A stretch of DNA of 64,000 nucleotides, taken from contig QIBA01000057.1 of the NCBI GenBank assembly GCA_003225175.1, positions 124,001 to 188,000 of the forward strand, in the 5' to 3' direction. The position numbers were made by a program, and so were the translations under genes. The stretch comes from Acidobacteriota bacterium (GTDB taxonomy: Bacteria > Acidobacteriota > Terriglobia > Terriglobales > Acidobacteriaceae). Each line of letters starts with the position of its first letter. The first letter of the stretch is position 1. Below are positions 52,262-61,561 of this stretch, piece after piece. The notes below the pieces were generated by a model. It had not been told where the DNA came from. It saw nothing but the letters and a program-made list of their open reading frames with translations, and made no database searches.

Positions 52262-55200
52262 ATGGCCAATCTCGTCGCACTCACACCGGCTACACCGGAT
52301 CCTTCAACTCTCCCTCCGAGCTCACATGATTCTTCCAAACACAAATCCTTTCGCCAGTCACGTGAACTCGAGCATGCGCTTCGTGACGTGATCAAAGGAG
52401 AGGTCCGATTCGGCGATGGAGATCGTGCGCTCTACGCGAGCGACGGATCCAATTATCGGCAGATTCCAATTGGCATTGTTATTCCACGATATATCGAGGA
52501 TGCAATCGCTACGATGCGGCTTTGCCGCATGCATGGAGCGCCTGTTCTCTCGCGAGGGGGTGGCACAAGCCTTTGTGGTCAGTGCTGCAACTTTGCCGTG
52601 ATCCTCGATTTTTCCAAGTACTGCAATCAGATTCTCGAGCTCAACCATCGCGAGAAGTATGTCCGCGTGCAGCCGGGCATCGTCCTCGATAAGGTGCGCT
52701 CCGCGGCAGAGAAGTACAACCTAACCTTCGGTCCCGATCCGGCAACGCACACACATTGCACTCTGGGAGGAATGATCGGCAATAACTCCTGTGGCGTGCA
52801 CGCGTTGATGGCCGGAAAAACCGACGAGAACGTACTTGAGCTGGACGTGCTTACCTATGACGGGCTCCACTTGAAAGTTGGACAAAGCAGCGAAGCCGAA
52901 TTGGAAAGCGTCATTCGCGAAGGTGGCCGTCGCGGCGAGATCTACGCTGGTCTCAAACGACTTAGGGATAAATACGCAAATCTAATTCGTGAACGATATC
53001 CAAACATCCCACGCCGGGTATCAGGTTTCAATCTGAACGAACTTCTGCCCGAGAACAATTTCAATGTTGCCCGAGCTTTGGTGGGCACAGAAGGCACATG
53101 CGTGATGGTGTTGGAAGCTAAGCTCCGCCTGGTGTATTCGCCACCCTCCAGGACGCTCGTCGTGCTCGGGTATTCGGACGTGTACGCGGCTGGTGATCAT
53201 GTATCCGAGGTTCTCGAGTTCAAGCCCATCGGGCTGGAAGGAATCGACGATCGCCTCGTCGGTTACATGAAGCGAAAAGGTTTAAACGTAAACGACCTCC
53301 CTCTTTTGCCCGAAGGCAAGGGATTCTTGCTAGTGGAATTTGGTGGCGAAAACAAAGCCGAAGCAGACGCCAAGGCACGCCAAATGATGGCGCGTTTGAA
53401 GACCCATCCCGGCGCTCCGTCTATGAAGCTTTACGACGATACACGCGAAGAAAAAATGGTATGGGAGATTCGGGAATCCGGACTCGGCGCTACTGCCTTT
53501 GTGCCAGGAGAGCCGGTTGCATGGGAGGGTTGGGAGGATTCTGCAGTGCCTCCCGATAAGGTTGGGAGCTACCTGTGCGACTTGCGCCGGTTGTTTGAGA
53601 AGCATGGCTACGAGTGCTCTCTCTACGGACATTTTGGTCAAGGTTGCATTCATACTCGCATCAACTTCGACTTCCGAACCGTCGAGGGCATTCGCAACTA
53701 CCGCGCATTCATCGAAGAAGCTACCGATCTGGTTGTGAGCTATGGAGGCTCGATCTCAGGCGAGCATGGCGACGGTCAATCTAAGGCTGAAATGCTGCCG
53801 AAAATGTTCGGTCCCGAACTGGTACAGGCGTTCCGGGAGTTCAAGTCGATCTGGGATCCTCAGAACAAGATGAACCCGGACAAAGTCGTTAATCCGTTCC
53901 CGATTGACGAGAATCTGCGCCTTGGAACGGACTTCCGGCCGTGGGAACCGAAGACTCATTTCAAGTTTCCTGAAGACGAAGGTCATTTCTGGCACGGCAC
54001 GATGCGTTGCGTCGGTGTTGGCAAATGCAGGCGGCATGAGGAAGGAGTGATGTGCCCGAGCTACATGGTCACGCTCGAAGAGAAGCACTCGACGCGCGGC
54101 CGCGCCCATCTTCTTTTTGAGATGTTGCAGCGCGAGGAGCTCAAAGACGGGTGGCAGGACGAAAACGTCAAAGAAGCTCTCGACCTTTGCCTGAGCTGCA
54201 AGGGATGCAAGAGCGATTGTCCAGTCAACGTGGACATGGCTACGTACAAAGCTGAGTTCATGTCCCACTACTACGAGGCGCACAAGCGACCACTTAGCGC
54301 AGAGGCTTTCGGTCATATTGACCGCTGGGCAGCACTGGCTTCCCTGGCACCAAACATTGCAAATTTCTTCAGTCAGACACCGGGATTGAGTGATCTGATG
54401 AAAGCGGCGCTGGATGTTCCGAAGCAGCGCGAGCTACCACGGTTTTCGCCGCAGACATTTCGCAGTTGGTTTGCGAGCCGCAAAGCCGATCGTTCTCCCG
54501 GCCCGCAAGTGATTCTCTGGACCGATACGTTCAACAACTATTTCCACGCCGCCACCGCGCGTGCCGCGGTTGACGTCCTGGAGCATCTTGGATGGCGCGT
54601 GCGGATCCCGGCAGAAAACCTTTGCTGCGGGCGTCCCTTATATGACTTCGGCATGCTGGACGATGCCAGGGTGTATCTGAAGCGGATTCTGCGCACTCTC
54701 GAGCGTGATATCCAGGCGGGTTATCCCATTGTGGTACTTGAGCCGAGTTGCGCATCCGTCTTCAAAGAAGAACTCAAGAATCTTTTGCCCGAAGAGCCGC
54801 TGACTGAGAAACTCGCTGGACAAACCATGTTGCTGAGCGAGTTCATTCAGAAGAAAGCCTCAGAATTCCGTTTCCCGCAATTGCAGCGCAAGGCGATCGT
54901 CCAGGCGCACTGTCATCACAAATCAATTTTCAAGACTGCGGCTGAAGAGCAAGTTCTCAAACGCCTTGGAATCAAGGCCGAGGTCTTGGATTCGGGCTGC
55001 TGCGGTATGGCCGGTCCATTCGGATTTGAAGCCTCTAAATACCAGGTCTCGCAAGCCTGCGCGGAGAGAGTCTTGTTGCCGGCAGTACGCGAAGCAGCCG
55101 AAGACGAAGTCGTGATCGCCGACGGCTTCAGTTGCCGGGAACAGATTCGTCAGAATACAGAGCGTTACCCGCTTCACTTGGCTCAAGTGTTGCAGATGGC

Positions 55201-55375
55201 CCTGAAGGACGAATTTCCCAAAAAGGGCAAAGCAGAGAATGTGGTCCTGAAACGACTCAAGACAGATGCGATGATTGGAAAGCTCAAAGCGACTTTCCTG
55301 CTGGCGACCGCTCTGGGAACAGCTGGGTTCGTGACGTGGGCGTTCCTCGGTCAGCGCAGTCGAAGCTCCACCTGA
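52262..55375 (+). CDS. FAD-linked oxidase / Fe-S fusion dehydrogenase (GlcD-GlcF-like)
   Basis: 1037 residues. FAD-binding type 4 domain (~60-260; LSRGGGTSLCGQ, GGMIGNNSCGVHAL), FAD-oxidase C-terminal domain (~280-520; GHFGQGCIHTR, SGEHGDGQ), two 4Fe-4S motifs (~582 CVGVGKCRRHEEGVMCPSY and ~642 CLSCKGCKSDCP) and two CCG cysteine domains (~786 NLCCGRPLYDFG and ~909 DSGCCGMAG). It resembles YdiJ/D-2-hydroxyacid dehydrogenases that pass electrons to a quinone or cytochrome. A hydrophobic C-terminal helix (~1010-1030, ATFLLATALGTAGFVTWAFLG) probably anchors it to the membrane. Substrate: D-lactate or D-2-hydroxyglutarate-like, not certain. Weak ribosome site. Confidence 0.9.
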   Translation: MANLVALTPATPDPSTLPPSSHDSSKHKSFRQSRELEHALRDVIKGEVRFGDGDRALYASDGSNYRQIPIGIVIPRYIEDAIATMRLCRMHGAPVLSRGGGTSLCGQCCNFAVILDFSKYCNQILELNHREKYVRVQPGIVLDKVRSAAEKYNLTFGPDPATHTHCTLGGMIGNNSCGVHALMAGKTDENVLELDVLTYDGLHLKVGQSSEAELESVIREGGRRGEIYAGLKRLRDKYANLIRERYPNIPRRVSGFNLNELLPENNFNVARALVGTEGTCVMVLEAKLRLVYSPPSRTLVVLGYSDVYAAGDHVSEVLEFKPIGLEGIDDRLVGYMKRKGLNVNDLPLLPEGKGFLLVEFGGENKAEADAKARQMMARLKTHPGAPSMKLYDDTREEKMVWEIRESGLGATAFVPGEPVAWEGWEDSAVPPDKVGSYLCDLRRLFEKHGYECSLYGHFGQGCIHTRINFDFRTVEGIRNYRAFIEEATDLVVSYGGSISGEHGDGQSKAEMLPKMFGPELVQAFREFKSIWDPQNKMNPDKVVNPFPIDENLRLGTDFRPWEPKTHFKFPEDEGHFWHGTMRCVGVGKCRRHEEGVMCPSYMVTLEEKHSTRGRAHLLFEMLQREELKDGWQDENVKEALDLCLSCKGCKSDCPVNVDMATYKAEFMSHYYEAHKRPLSAEAFGHIDRWAALASLAPNIANFFSQTPGLSDLMKAALDVPKQRELPRFSPQTFRSWFASRKADRSPGPQVILWTDTFNNYFHAATARAAVDVLEHLGWRVRIPAENLCCGRPLYDFGMLDDARVYLKRILRTLERDIQAGYPIVVLEPSCASVFKEELKNLLPEEPLTEKLAGQTMLLSEFIQKKASEFRFPQLQRKAIVQAHCHHKSIFKTAAEEQVLKRLGIKAEVLDSGCCGMAGPFGFEASKYQVSQACAERVLLPAVREAAEDEVVIADGFSCREQIRQNTERYPLHLAQVLQMALKDEFPKKGKAENVVLKRLKTDAMIGKLKATFLLATALGTAGFVTWAFLGQRSRSST

Positions 55376-55396
55376 GACCCCGATCTTCAGAAAGCT

Positions 55397-56194
55397 ATGT
55401 ACATTCGCAGCGATGATATCCAGCTCTACTATGAAAAGTTGGGCGCTGGTTTTCCAGTCGTTCTGCTCCATCCTTTTCCTGTCCATCACGAATTCTGGAA
55501 ACCAATTACAGCGAGGCTCTCGTCTCGATATCAACTCCTTCTTCCGGATTTGCGCGCTCACGGCCTTTCCGATGTGGGGAACGGAACCGCGACTATGGCC
55601 AAACACGCAGAGGACCTGAAGCACCTGCTCGATGCGGAACAGCTTGTGAGAGCCGTCTTCGTGGGTGTCTCGATCGGTGGATACATTCTCTTCGAGTTCT
55701 GGCGAAAGCACCGCGGAAGGGTGCAGGCGCTGGTGCTGTCAAGTACGCGCGCGGAAGCTGATACCGAACAGGGAAGAGCGAATCGGCTGAAATCGATCGA
55801 AGACTCTCGTCTACACGGCACAGCGCCATTTCTCGATGCGCAGATGCAGGTTCTGATTGGCGAGAGCACGCGGCGAAATCATCCTGAGATTGCCGCACAA
55901 GCTCGCAGGATGATGGAAAAGATGACAGTCAGCGGCTTTGTTGCAGTTCAGCTAGGGATGGCTGAACGGCCCGATTCGGTTGCTGACTTGCGTGACATCG
56001 ATGTCGAGACGCTGGTGATTGCCGGTGAGGAAGACACGCTCACTCCCCTGGCAAACGCCCAAGTCATTCAGCAGCACATTGGTGCAGCCAGATTGTCGGT
56101 GATCCCTAAAGGGGGACACTATGCTGCCTTCGAGAACCCCACTGAGTTTGCACGAGTCCTAAGGCAATTTCTCGACGGCCTCAAGCTGAGCTAG
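55397..56194 (+). CDS. Alpha/beta-fold hydrolase
   Basis: 265 residues without a signal peptide. Oxyanion strand VVLLHPFPVHHEFW, nucleophile Ser92 in GVSIGG, acid in IAGEEDTLTP and His in KGGHYAAFENP. The layout matches 3-oxoadipate enol-lactonase/haloperoxidase-like hydrolases, but no pathway neighbours support a substrate. It begins 21 bases after the FAD/Fe-S dehydrogenase and may be co-transcribed with it. Convergent with the TPR gene at 56198. Confidence 0.9.
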   Translation: MYIRSDDIQLYYEKLGAGFPVVLLHPFPVHHEFWKPITARLSSRYQLLLPDLRAHGLSDVGNGTATMAKHAEDLKHLLDAEQLVRAVFVGVSIGGYILFEFWRKHRGRVQALVLSSTRAEADTEQGRANRLKSIEDSRLHGTAPFLDAQMQVLIGESTRRNHPEIAAQARRMMEKMTVSGFVAVQLGMAERPDSVADLRDIDVETLVIAGEEDTLTPLANAQVIQQHIGAARLSVIPKGGHYAAFENPTEFARVLRQFLDGLKLS

Positions 56195-56197
56195 CGT

Positions 56198-57247
56198 TTA
56201 CCGAGCGGCGTTGCCGACACTTGGACTCGCAGCAGATGCCGTGACGGCCTTCAGCTTTTCCAAGGCTGTCTTTGCTGCCGCAGAATTTGGGTCCTGCGGA
56301 GCCAGTCTGAGGAAATCCTGGAGTTCGTTCATGGCATTGCTGTAATCCTTTAGTGCCAACATTACATGCGCGCGAAGCAGATGAATGGGAGCATATTCAG
56401 CTGGATTCAAGCTCTGAGCTCTGGCCAATTGCTGCAATGCATGTTGATAGTCGGCCTTGCCAACATAGGCCTTTGCCATCTCGAAGTAGGTTTGCCAGGA
56501 ACGTGGTGCCAGAGTGCTTGCGCGTTCTGCTGACTTCAAGGCATCGTCGAACTTATTGAGTTGGTTGAAGGCAGCCGTCATCGCGGTATAAGCAAGCGCG
56601 AAACTTGGATCGCTATGAATTGCTTTGTCGAAGTCAGTGATTGCAGCATTCACGTTCGCGGCATCCAGAGCGAGAACACCGCGCAGTGTCAAGGCCGGAG
56701 CGTAGTCGGGAAAAATCTCCAAAGCCTTCGCCAGATACTTGCCTGCTTCTTCCTGTCGATTTTTGGAGAGCGCGACTTCGGCTTTGTGGAAGGCGTTGCG
56801 TGCTTTCTGCGGAACCTTGTATTCGGCCACCGAAACCGTTGCCTTCCCATCGGCCTGAGCGGCCGCCGCATTTACTGTGCTGAGCCGAATTTTTACCCCA
56901 AGTGCTCCATCCATACCCACCCGCTCGCGTGCCTCCGCGAGGCCGGATGTCGCGATTACTTCGTACGATGCTGCAGGCAGATTTGCAAACTCGAATACGC
57001 CATTTGTGTTCGTGTACCCTGAAGAAACCACGTCCCCAGTGTTTTCGTTGCGCAGCTCAATGCGAGCCTCAGCGATGGGAGCACCGTCAGATCCGACAAC
57101 TACGCCAGAAACACTGGTTAAGTTCGGCGGCTTAAGAGGATTTCTTGGGTCTCCGGGGCGAGTGATGTTGGGTCCGAAGGTTTGTGCGAAAGAAACAGCT
57201 GCAAAAATGAAGGTTGCGATTAAAGTCGTTATGGATCGGCCTTTCAT
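56198..57247 (-). CDS. Exported protein with carboxypeptidase-regulatory-like domain and TPR repeats
   Basis: 349 residues from the ATG at 57247 with GAGGT 8 bases upstream; the open frame extends to 57331. Signal peptide MKGRSITTLIATFIFAAVSFAQ. A carboxypeptidase-regulatory-like domain (~45-130, SVSGVVVGSDGAPIAEARIEL...ANLPAASYEVIATSG) precedes 4-5 TPRs (~150-330; KARNAFHKAEVALSKNRQEEAGKYLAKALEIFP, ALTLRGVLALDAANVNAAITDFDKAI, ALQQLARAQSLNPAEY). A periplasmic or surface protein-interaction module. Architecture common in Acidobacteriota. Confidence 0.85.
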   Translation of the reverse strand: MKGRSITTLIATFIFAAVSFAQTFGPNITRPGDPRNPLKPPNLTSVSGVVVGSDGAPIAEARIELRNENTGDVVSSGYTNTNGVFEFANLPAASYEVIATSGLAEARERVGMDGALGVKIRLSTVNAAAAQADGKATVSVAEYKVPQKARNAFHKAEVALSKNRQEEAGKYLAKALEIFPDYAPALTLRGVLALDAANVNAAITDFDKAIHSDPSFALAYTAMTAAFNQLNKFDDALKSAERASTLAPRSWQTYFEMAKAYVGKADYQHALQQLARAQSLNPAEYAPIHLLRAHVMLALKDYSNAMNELQDFLRLAPQDPNSAAAKTALEKLKAVTASAASPSVGNAAR

Positions 57248-57464
57248 GGCCCGGTACCTCGAAGTCTTCACGAGCATCGGGAGGTACCTTGTCACCCGTG
57301 GGGAACCTCGTACAGCGCTCGGCAACAGCATATCCGCCGTGCTGTTGAATGAGAGTGGAAGTCAACCTAATTTAGTTGGCTGAACCTCCTTCGCGTTGCC
57401 GGAAATAAAGACTTCGCCGCCGGGCAACTGAACCGAGCTGCTACTCTGGAGTAAATCGAACTCC

Positions 57465-58745
57465 ATGAAAGATGTCATCATCAAGCCAGCAAGGAATCTT
57501 GTTGGATCGATACGCCTTCCGGGCGACAAGAGCATCTCGCATCGCTATGCAATGCTCGCCGCGCTCGCAGAGGGCACGACTCGGTTACGCAATTTTTCGA
57601 GTGGAGGGGATTGTGCCAGCACGCTCAATTGTTTGCGCTCGCTTGGGGTAAACGTAGCGAGAGCGAATGGCGAGATCACGATTACCAGCCATGGCGGCGA
57701 ACTGCAGGCTCCACACAATCCGCTTGATTGCGGAAACTCCGGCTCAACCATGCGAATGCTTTCGGGCATTCTGGCCGGCCAACCCTTCGCTGCTGAAATG
57801 ATCGGAGACGAATCTCTTTCCCGCCGACCGATGCGTCGCGTTATCGAGCCGCTTACGCAGATGGGCGCCATTATTTCTTCAGAGGATGGCCACGCGCCTT
57901 TGCATATTAAAGGCGGTAAGCTGCGCAGCATCGATTACAAACCTCAGGTTGCCAGCGCCCAAGTCAAAAGCTCCGTCCTGTTTGCCGGGCTATTCAGCAA
58001 TGGGGAGACCAGCGTTGAAGAGCCCGTTCGCACACGCGACCACGGAGAGATGGCACTGCGCGCTTTCGGCGCGAAGATCTCACGCGACAAAAATCGCGTG
58101 AGCATAAGCGGTGGCCAGCAGCTGAAAGCCATCGAGGCTGCTGTTCCCGGGGATATATCCTCGGCTGCGTTCTTTCTTTGCGCCGCAGCGCTGTTTCCTG
58201 AAAGCAATCTCGTCATCGACTCATTGTTGTTGAATCCAACTCGTGCTGTGCTTCTGGACGTGCTTACCTGCTTGGGAGCTCGCGTGCGCATGGTTCAAGT
58301 AGAAGAGCAGCATGGGGAACTGATGGGCACTGTCGCTGTTGAGGCTGGCTCGCTGAAAGGCATCGCTCTCGCCGGAGCACAGTCCGCGGCGCTGATCGAC
58401 GAGATTCCGGTCCTGGCAGCAATCGCTCCCTACACGCGCGACGGTCTAGTGGTGCATGACGCGCGGGAACTTCGGGTGAAGGAGTCCGATCGCATCGCTG
58501 CCGTAGCTCGCAATCTGCGAGCCATGGGGGCAACGGTGACCGAGCACGAAGATGGCTTAACTGTTCCGGGAGGGCAGCGGCCGCATGGCGCTGAGATTGA
58601 TTCTGAGCACGATCATCGCATTGCCATGGCATTCGCCATTGCGGCACTTAGAGCTGAAGGAGATACCTTGATCCACGGCGCCGACGCAGCACAGATATCG
58701 TTTCCGGAATTCTTTGAAATGCTGGAAGGCGTGCTCGAACGATAG
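57465..58745 (+). CDS. aroA: 3-phosphoshikimate 1-carboxyvinyltransferase (EPSP synthase)
   Basis: 426 residues, typical length. LPGDKSISHR (~18-27), DCGNSGSTMRMLSG (~86-99), QVKSSVLFAGL, ISSAAFFLCAAAL, and the C-terminal ELRVKESDRI (~332-341) and DHRIAMAFA are all present. It transfers enolpyruvate from PEP to shikimate-3-phosphate in the chorismate pathway. The loop reads GNSGSTMR, unlike the GNAGTAMR of plant/enterobacterial class I enzymes; this suggests the class II-like branch. The only GGAG is 14 bases before the ATG, so translation initiation may be weak. Confidence 0.96.
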   Translation: MKDVIIKPARNLVGSIRLPGDKSISHRYAMLAALAEGTTRLRNFSSGGDCASTLNCLRSLGVNVARANGEITITSHGGELQAPHNPLDCGNSGSTMRMLSGILAGQPFAAEMIGDESLSRRPMRRVIEPLTQMGAIISSEDGHAPLHIKGGKLRSIDYKPQVASAQVKSSVLFAGLFSNGETSVEEPVRTRDHGEMALRAFGAKISRDKNRVSISGGQQLKAIEAAVPGDISSAAFFLCAAALFPESNLVIDSLLLNPTRAVLLDVLTCLGARVRMVQVEEQHGELMGTVAVEAGSLKGIALAGAQSAALIDEIPVLAAIAPYTRDGLVVHDARELRVKESDRIAAVARNLRAMGATVTEHEDGLTVPGGQRPHGAEIDSEHDHRIAMAFAIAALRAEGDTLIHGADAAQISFPEFFEMLEGVLER

Positions 58746-58793
58746 CAACGGACTGACGAAACCAGAGAGCCGGGGCTTCGGTGGAAGCAAGAG

Positions 58794-60098
58794 CTACTGC
58801 GTTCCGGTTCTCCGTCGTAGTGTTGGATGTGGACGCTTGCCTCCGTTCAGTGCTCGTCCACGTGTGAGTTTGGAGAGGCGATCGCGAACCTGATCGAATT
58901 CACTCGTATCCGTGATGTAGCTGTCCCGGTCAGGAAGATTTTCGAGCATGTGCTCCGCTCGACGAACACGATCGTCAGTCATCGGATGCGTCATGAAGGC
59001 GCGGGCAACAAAGTTGTGGGGCTCCTTCTCTTCCCCCTCGAGCTTCTCGAAAAAATCCACGAAGGCAGTGGGATCATATCCCGCAGCATATTGATACTGC
59101 ATGCCCAGCAAGTCCGCTTCGCGTTCCGCATCGCGGCTGAACTTTAGGAAGGAAAGAGGCATAGCAAAGCTGGAGATCTGGCGCACCGCAAGTCCGACCG
59201 GTCCGCCGAGAAATATCAGAGGCAAGGAAATGTACTGTGAGATCTCTCCGCGTGTTAGATTCTTCGTGGCGTGCCGGGCGCACACGTGGGCGATTTCGTG
59301 TGCCATCACGCTGGCAAGTTCTGCTTCATCGTCAGCAGCCAAAATCAGGCCGGTATTGACGTAGAAGAATCCGCCGGGGAGGGCGAAGGCATTCACCTCA
59401 TCGTCGTCAACGATCTTCACGACGAACGGAACTTTGCAATCAGAATGCTGGACCAGCAGTTGTGCCTTGCGGTTCACATATTCAGTGATCTCCGCGTCGG
59501 TCAGCAACCGCGCGCTTTGTTCCACCTGGGCCGACAACTCCCTGCCCAGCGCAATCTCTTTCTCGATTGAGAAGAAGTTAATGCCTTGCCCTACCGGACG
59601 ATTCCCAATTTGGGCAGTGTCGTACTTCGCCGGCATGGCGGCAGGCACATGATGCGGCGGTTCAGCGGCCATACGTTGCGCCGTATTCGGATGACCAGGA
59701 CGCGGCAGTTCGGGAAGATAAACGAAGTTGTCCGAGTCTGGAGAATCCGAAATGGCCGACCAGTTGAAGGGATCCGGAGTGAGTTTATACGACTTTGCCT
59801 GCGGTAAGCTCCGCGTACTCTTTGCATCTTCATTGAAGCTCAGAAACCTGCCGCTGAGGAGCCAGGGGCGCATGAAGGCTGCAATTAGGCGCGGGTCAGC
59901 CTGCAAAGGGTTGCGAATTATCGGCAGAGTCCAACCTGAGAAATCAGGGTTGCTTTCGACAACCAGTTCGGGCACGGCGTTGGGAACCGCTTGCGGCGGC
60001 ACTGTCTGGCAGAGAAGCGGGAGAGAAATGAGAGAGGACAATAAAACAACAACCAGCCCAACGACTTTTGCAGAAGACACGCCACCAGGGAAAACCAT
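58794..60098 (-). CDS. Exported M48-family metalloprotease (BepA-like)
   Basis: 434 residues from the ATG at 60098, chosen because it begins a signal segment (KVVGLVVVLLSSLISLPLLC) and has GGGAAG upstream; the frame is open to 60203. Zinc site HEIAH (267-271) with the downstream Glu in READLLGMQYQ. The region before it (FVVKIVDDDEVNAFALPGGFFYVNTGLI) is the M48C hallmark of BepA/YfgC-type periplasmic proteases. It probably degrades or assists assembly of outer-membrane proteins. The ~180-residue N-terminal part is longer than usual and unassigned. Convergent with aroA. Confidence 0.9.
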   Translation of the reverse strand: MVFPGGVSSAKVVGLVVVLLSSLISLPLLCQTVPPQAVPNAVPELVVESNPDFSGWTLPIIRNPLQADPRLIAAFMRPWLLSGRFLSFNEDAKSTRSLPQAKSYKLTPDPFNWSAISDSPDSDNFVYLPELPRPGHPNTAQRMAAEPPHHVPAAMPAKYDTAQIGNRPVGQGINFFSIEKEIALGRELSAQVEQSARLLTDAEITEYVNRKAQLLVQHSDCKVPFVVKIVDDDEVNAFALPGGFFYVNTGLILAADDEAELASVMAHEIAHVCARHATKNLTRGEISQYISLPLIFLGGPVGLAVRQISSFAMPLSFLKFSRDAEREADLLGMQYQYAAGYDPTAFVDFFEKLEGEEKEPHNFVARAFMTHPMTDDRVRRAEHMLENLPDRDSYITDTSEFDQVRDRLSKLTRGRALNGGKRPHPTLRRRTGTQ

Positions 60099-60503
60099 AG
60101 GGACCACTTCCCGAAGGACTACATTTGCAACGATCCATTGTAGGCCCACAATCAAGAGGGAATATGAGATCTCATGCCGAACTGGAGGGAAGCAATGGCT
60201 CATTCAGTGCCTCATACTGGGCAATTGGAATCCTCAGTCAGGCAAGACTGAATAACAATGAAAAAAACAGTGAATTTCTCGCGTTCGACCCAGAACCCCT
60301 TAAATTTTGCCCAGAATTCGCGAATTCCTTCTTAGGAACAGTGAATAACAGTGAATTAGCAGTCAATTTCCAGCGATTGTGTTCACCGATTTCGGTCCCC
60401 AGAGTTCCCCGATTCCGTGCGGGAAGGCCAAACCGATCGTTCTCGGCACTGAACTAAAAAATATTTTTCGTCGATGCCCATAATCCAAAGGACTAGCCGA
60501 CGA
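60099..60503. repeat. Intergenic region with AACAGTGAAT direct repeats
   Basis: No gene is supported. AACAGTGAAT occurs in tandem at 60337-60356 and once more at 60266-60275. The A/T block AAAAAATATTTTTCG lies at 60456-60470, shared in sequence with 13199-13212. Confidence 0.5.
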
Positions 60504-60611
60504 GATCCCATCAGATCCCATGCCATGAGATGGGATATCCGACAGTCCACCATGGGATCGAGGAGGATATCCCAAATCGCGAATGGGATCGGCATGGGAT
60601 CGCGATGGGAT
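60504..60611. repeat. GATCCCAT/ATGGGATC word array 2
   Basis: GATCCCAT starts at 60504 and 60514; its reverse complement ATGGGATC starts at 60552, 60583 and 60594, with further partial copies at 60529-60536 and 60605-60611. The left pair can base-pair with the right pair to form a ~16-bp interrupted stem. Related in vocabulary to array 1 (12919-13016). It lies between divergent genes. Confidence 0.7.
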
Positions 60612-60814
60612 TCAGTTCCGACCTCGACGCCGCGCCCCGCGGCCCGAAGCCTGATTCCCGATATGGAACTGAAGCTCAACACAGCTACTGCTGTGCTACC
60701 ACGAAGGGTCAGGCAAGGGGAAGCGGCTAAATTGCCACAGAAGTATCGAAAAACCCACTGGTCTACTCGAAATTCTTCAGCACTCACGCAAACGCGCTTT
60801 TCACTTGAGCCCTT

Positions 60815-60889
60815 ATTGACCAACTGATCAATATTGACTGCCGGTCATATTTAGCAGTAGGCTGTTCTTTAGAAATTGACCGGTGGTCA
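60815..60889 (+). promoter_or_regulatory. Probable TetR-type operator region and promoter
   Basis: Three TGAC/GTCA-type dyads occur: TTGACCAACTGATCAA (60814-60829), TGACTGCCGGTCA (60835-60847) and TGACCGGTGGTCA (60877-60889). The last ends 3 bases before the ATG at 60893. TTGACT (60834-60839) could be the -35 box, with TAGGCT ~18 bases on as a weak -10. The layout fits autorepression by the downstream TetR protein. Confidence 0.6.
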
Positions 60890-60892
60890 GAG

Positions 60893-61561
60893 ATGCTTTC
60901 AGACAGAAAAATTGCTTCCCCGAATGGCAGGCGCGAACGGCGTCGCCGAGAGACTCACATTCGTATTTTTGAAACGGCCATGCGACTTTTCGCGGAGCGC
61001 GGCTACGCCAATACTCCGGTTGAGGAGATTACCGAGGCTGCCGATGTCGCGAAGGGAACCTTCTTCAACTACTTCCCCAGCAAGGAAGCGATTCTCCAAG
61101 CCTTAGCGGAGCGGCAGCTTGGAGTGCTCAAGGCAGCCGAGGAGCGGGCGCGTACAGCCGCGAGCGTGCGCCCAGTGCTTATTGAGATGATTTACGGGCT
61201 TTCGGAGCGTCCCGCACGCAGTCAGCTGCTTTTGCGCAGCCTGATCGGCGTCGCGATGACCAACAACACGCTATCGAACTTTCTGGGTCGCTTATTAGAA
61301 GGTGGACGAGGACTGATTGCAAAGATCATGCAGCGCGGGCAGGAGCTGGGCGAATTGCGCACGGATCTCACGCCAGTGGAGCTCGCTCGCGTACTTCAGC
61401 ACAGCATTTTCGGTACGAACATGATCTGGGCTCTGAGCTCACCGAAGGATCTAGATAAATGGCAGGATCTCACATTTGAAATTCTCTGGCGGGGAATAGC
61501 CGCAGAGGGGACGCTACGTTCCCCCACCCTTTCTCAATCGCGCAAGGAGAAGTCAGCATGA
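60893..61561 (+). CDS. TetR/AcrR-family transcriptional regulator
   Basis: 222 residues. N-terminal helix-turn-helix (~27-75; ETHIRIFETAMRLFAERGYANT, EITEAADVAKGTFFNYFPSKEAIL) and a helical ligand-binding domain (~90-205). No proper Shine-Dalgarno site separates the operator-like palindrome from the ATG, so the message may be nearly leaderless or the start slightly further in. It overlaps the HlyD gene by 4 bases (ATGA) and is the first gene of an efflux operon that it probably represses. Confidence 0.92.
   Translation: MLSDRKIASPNGRRERRRRETHIRIFETAMRLFAERGYANTPVEEITEAADVAKGTFFNYFPSKEAILQALAERQLGVLKAAEERARTAASVRPVLIEMIYGLSERPARSQLLLRSLIGVAMTNNTLSNFLGRLLEGGRGLIAKIMQRGQELGELRTDLTPVELARVLQHSIFGTNMIWALSSPKDLDKWQDLTFEILWRGIAAEGTLRSPTLSQSRKEKSA

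Noticed and set aside
60383-60823. Open frames on both strands across array 2
   Set aside because: Stops are rare only because of the repeated octamer; the products look random and lack starts with ribosome sites.
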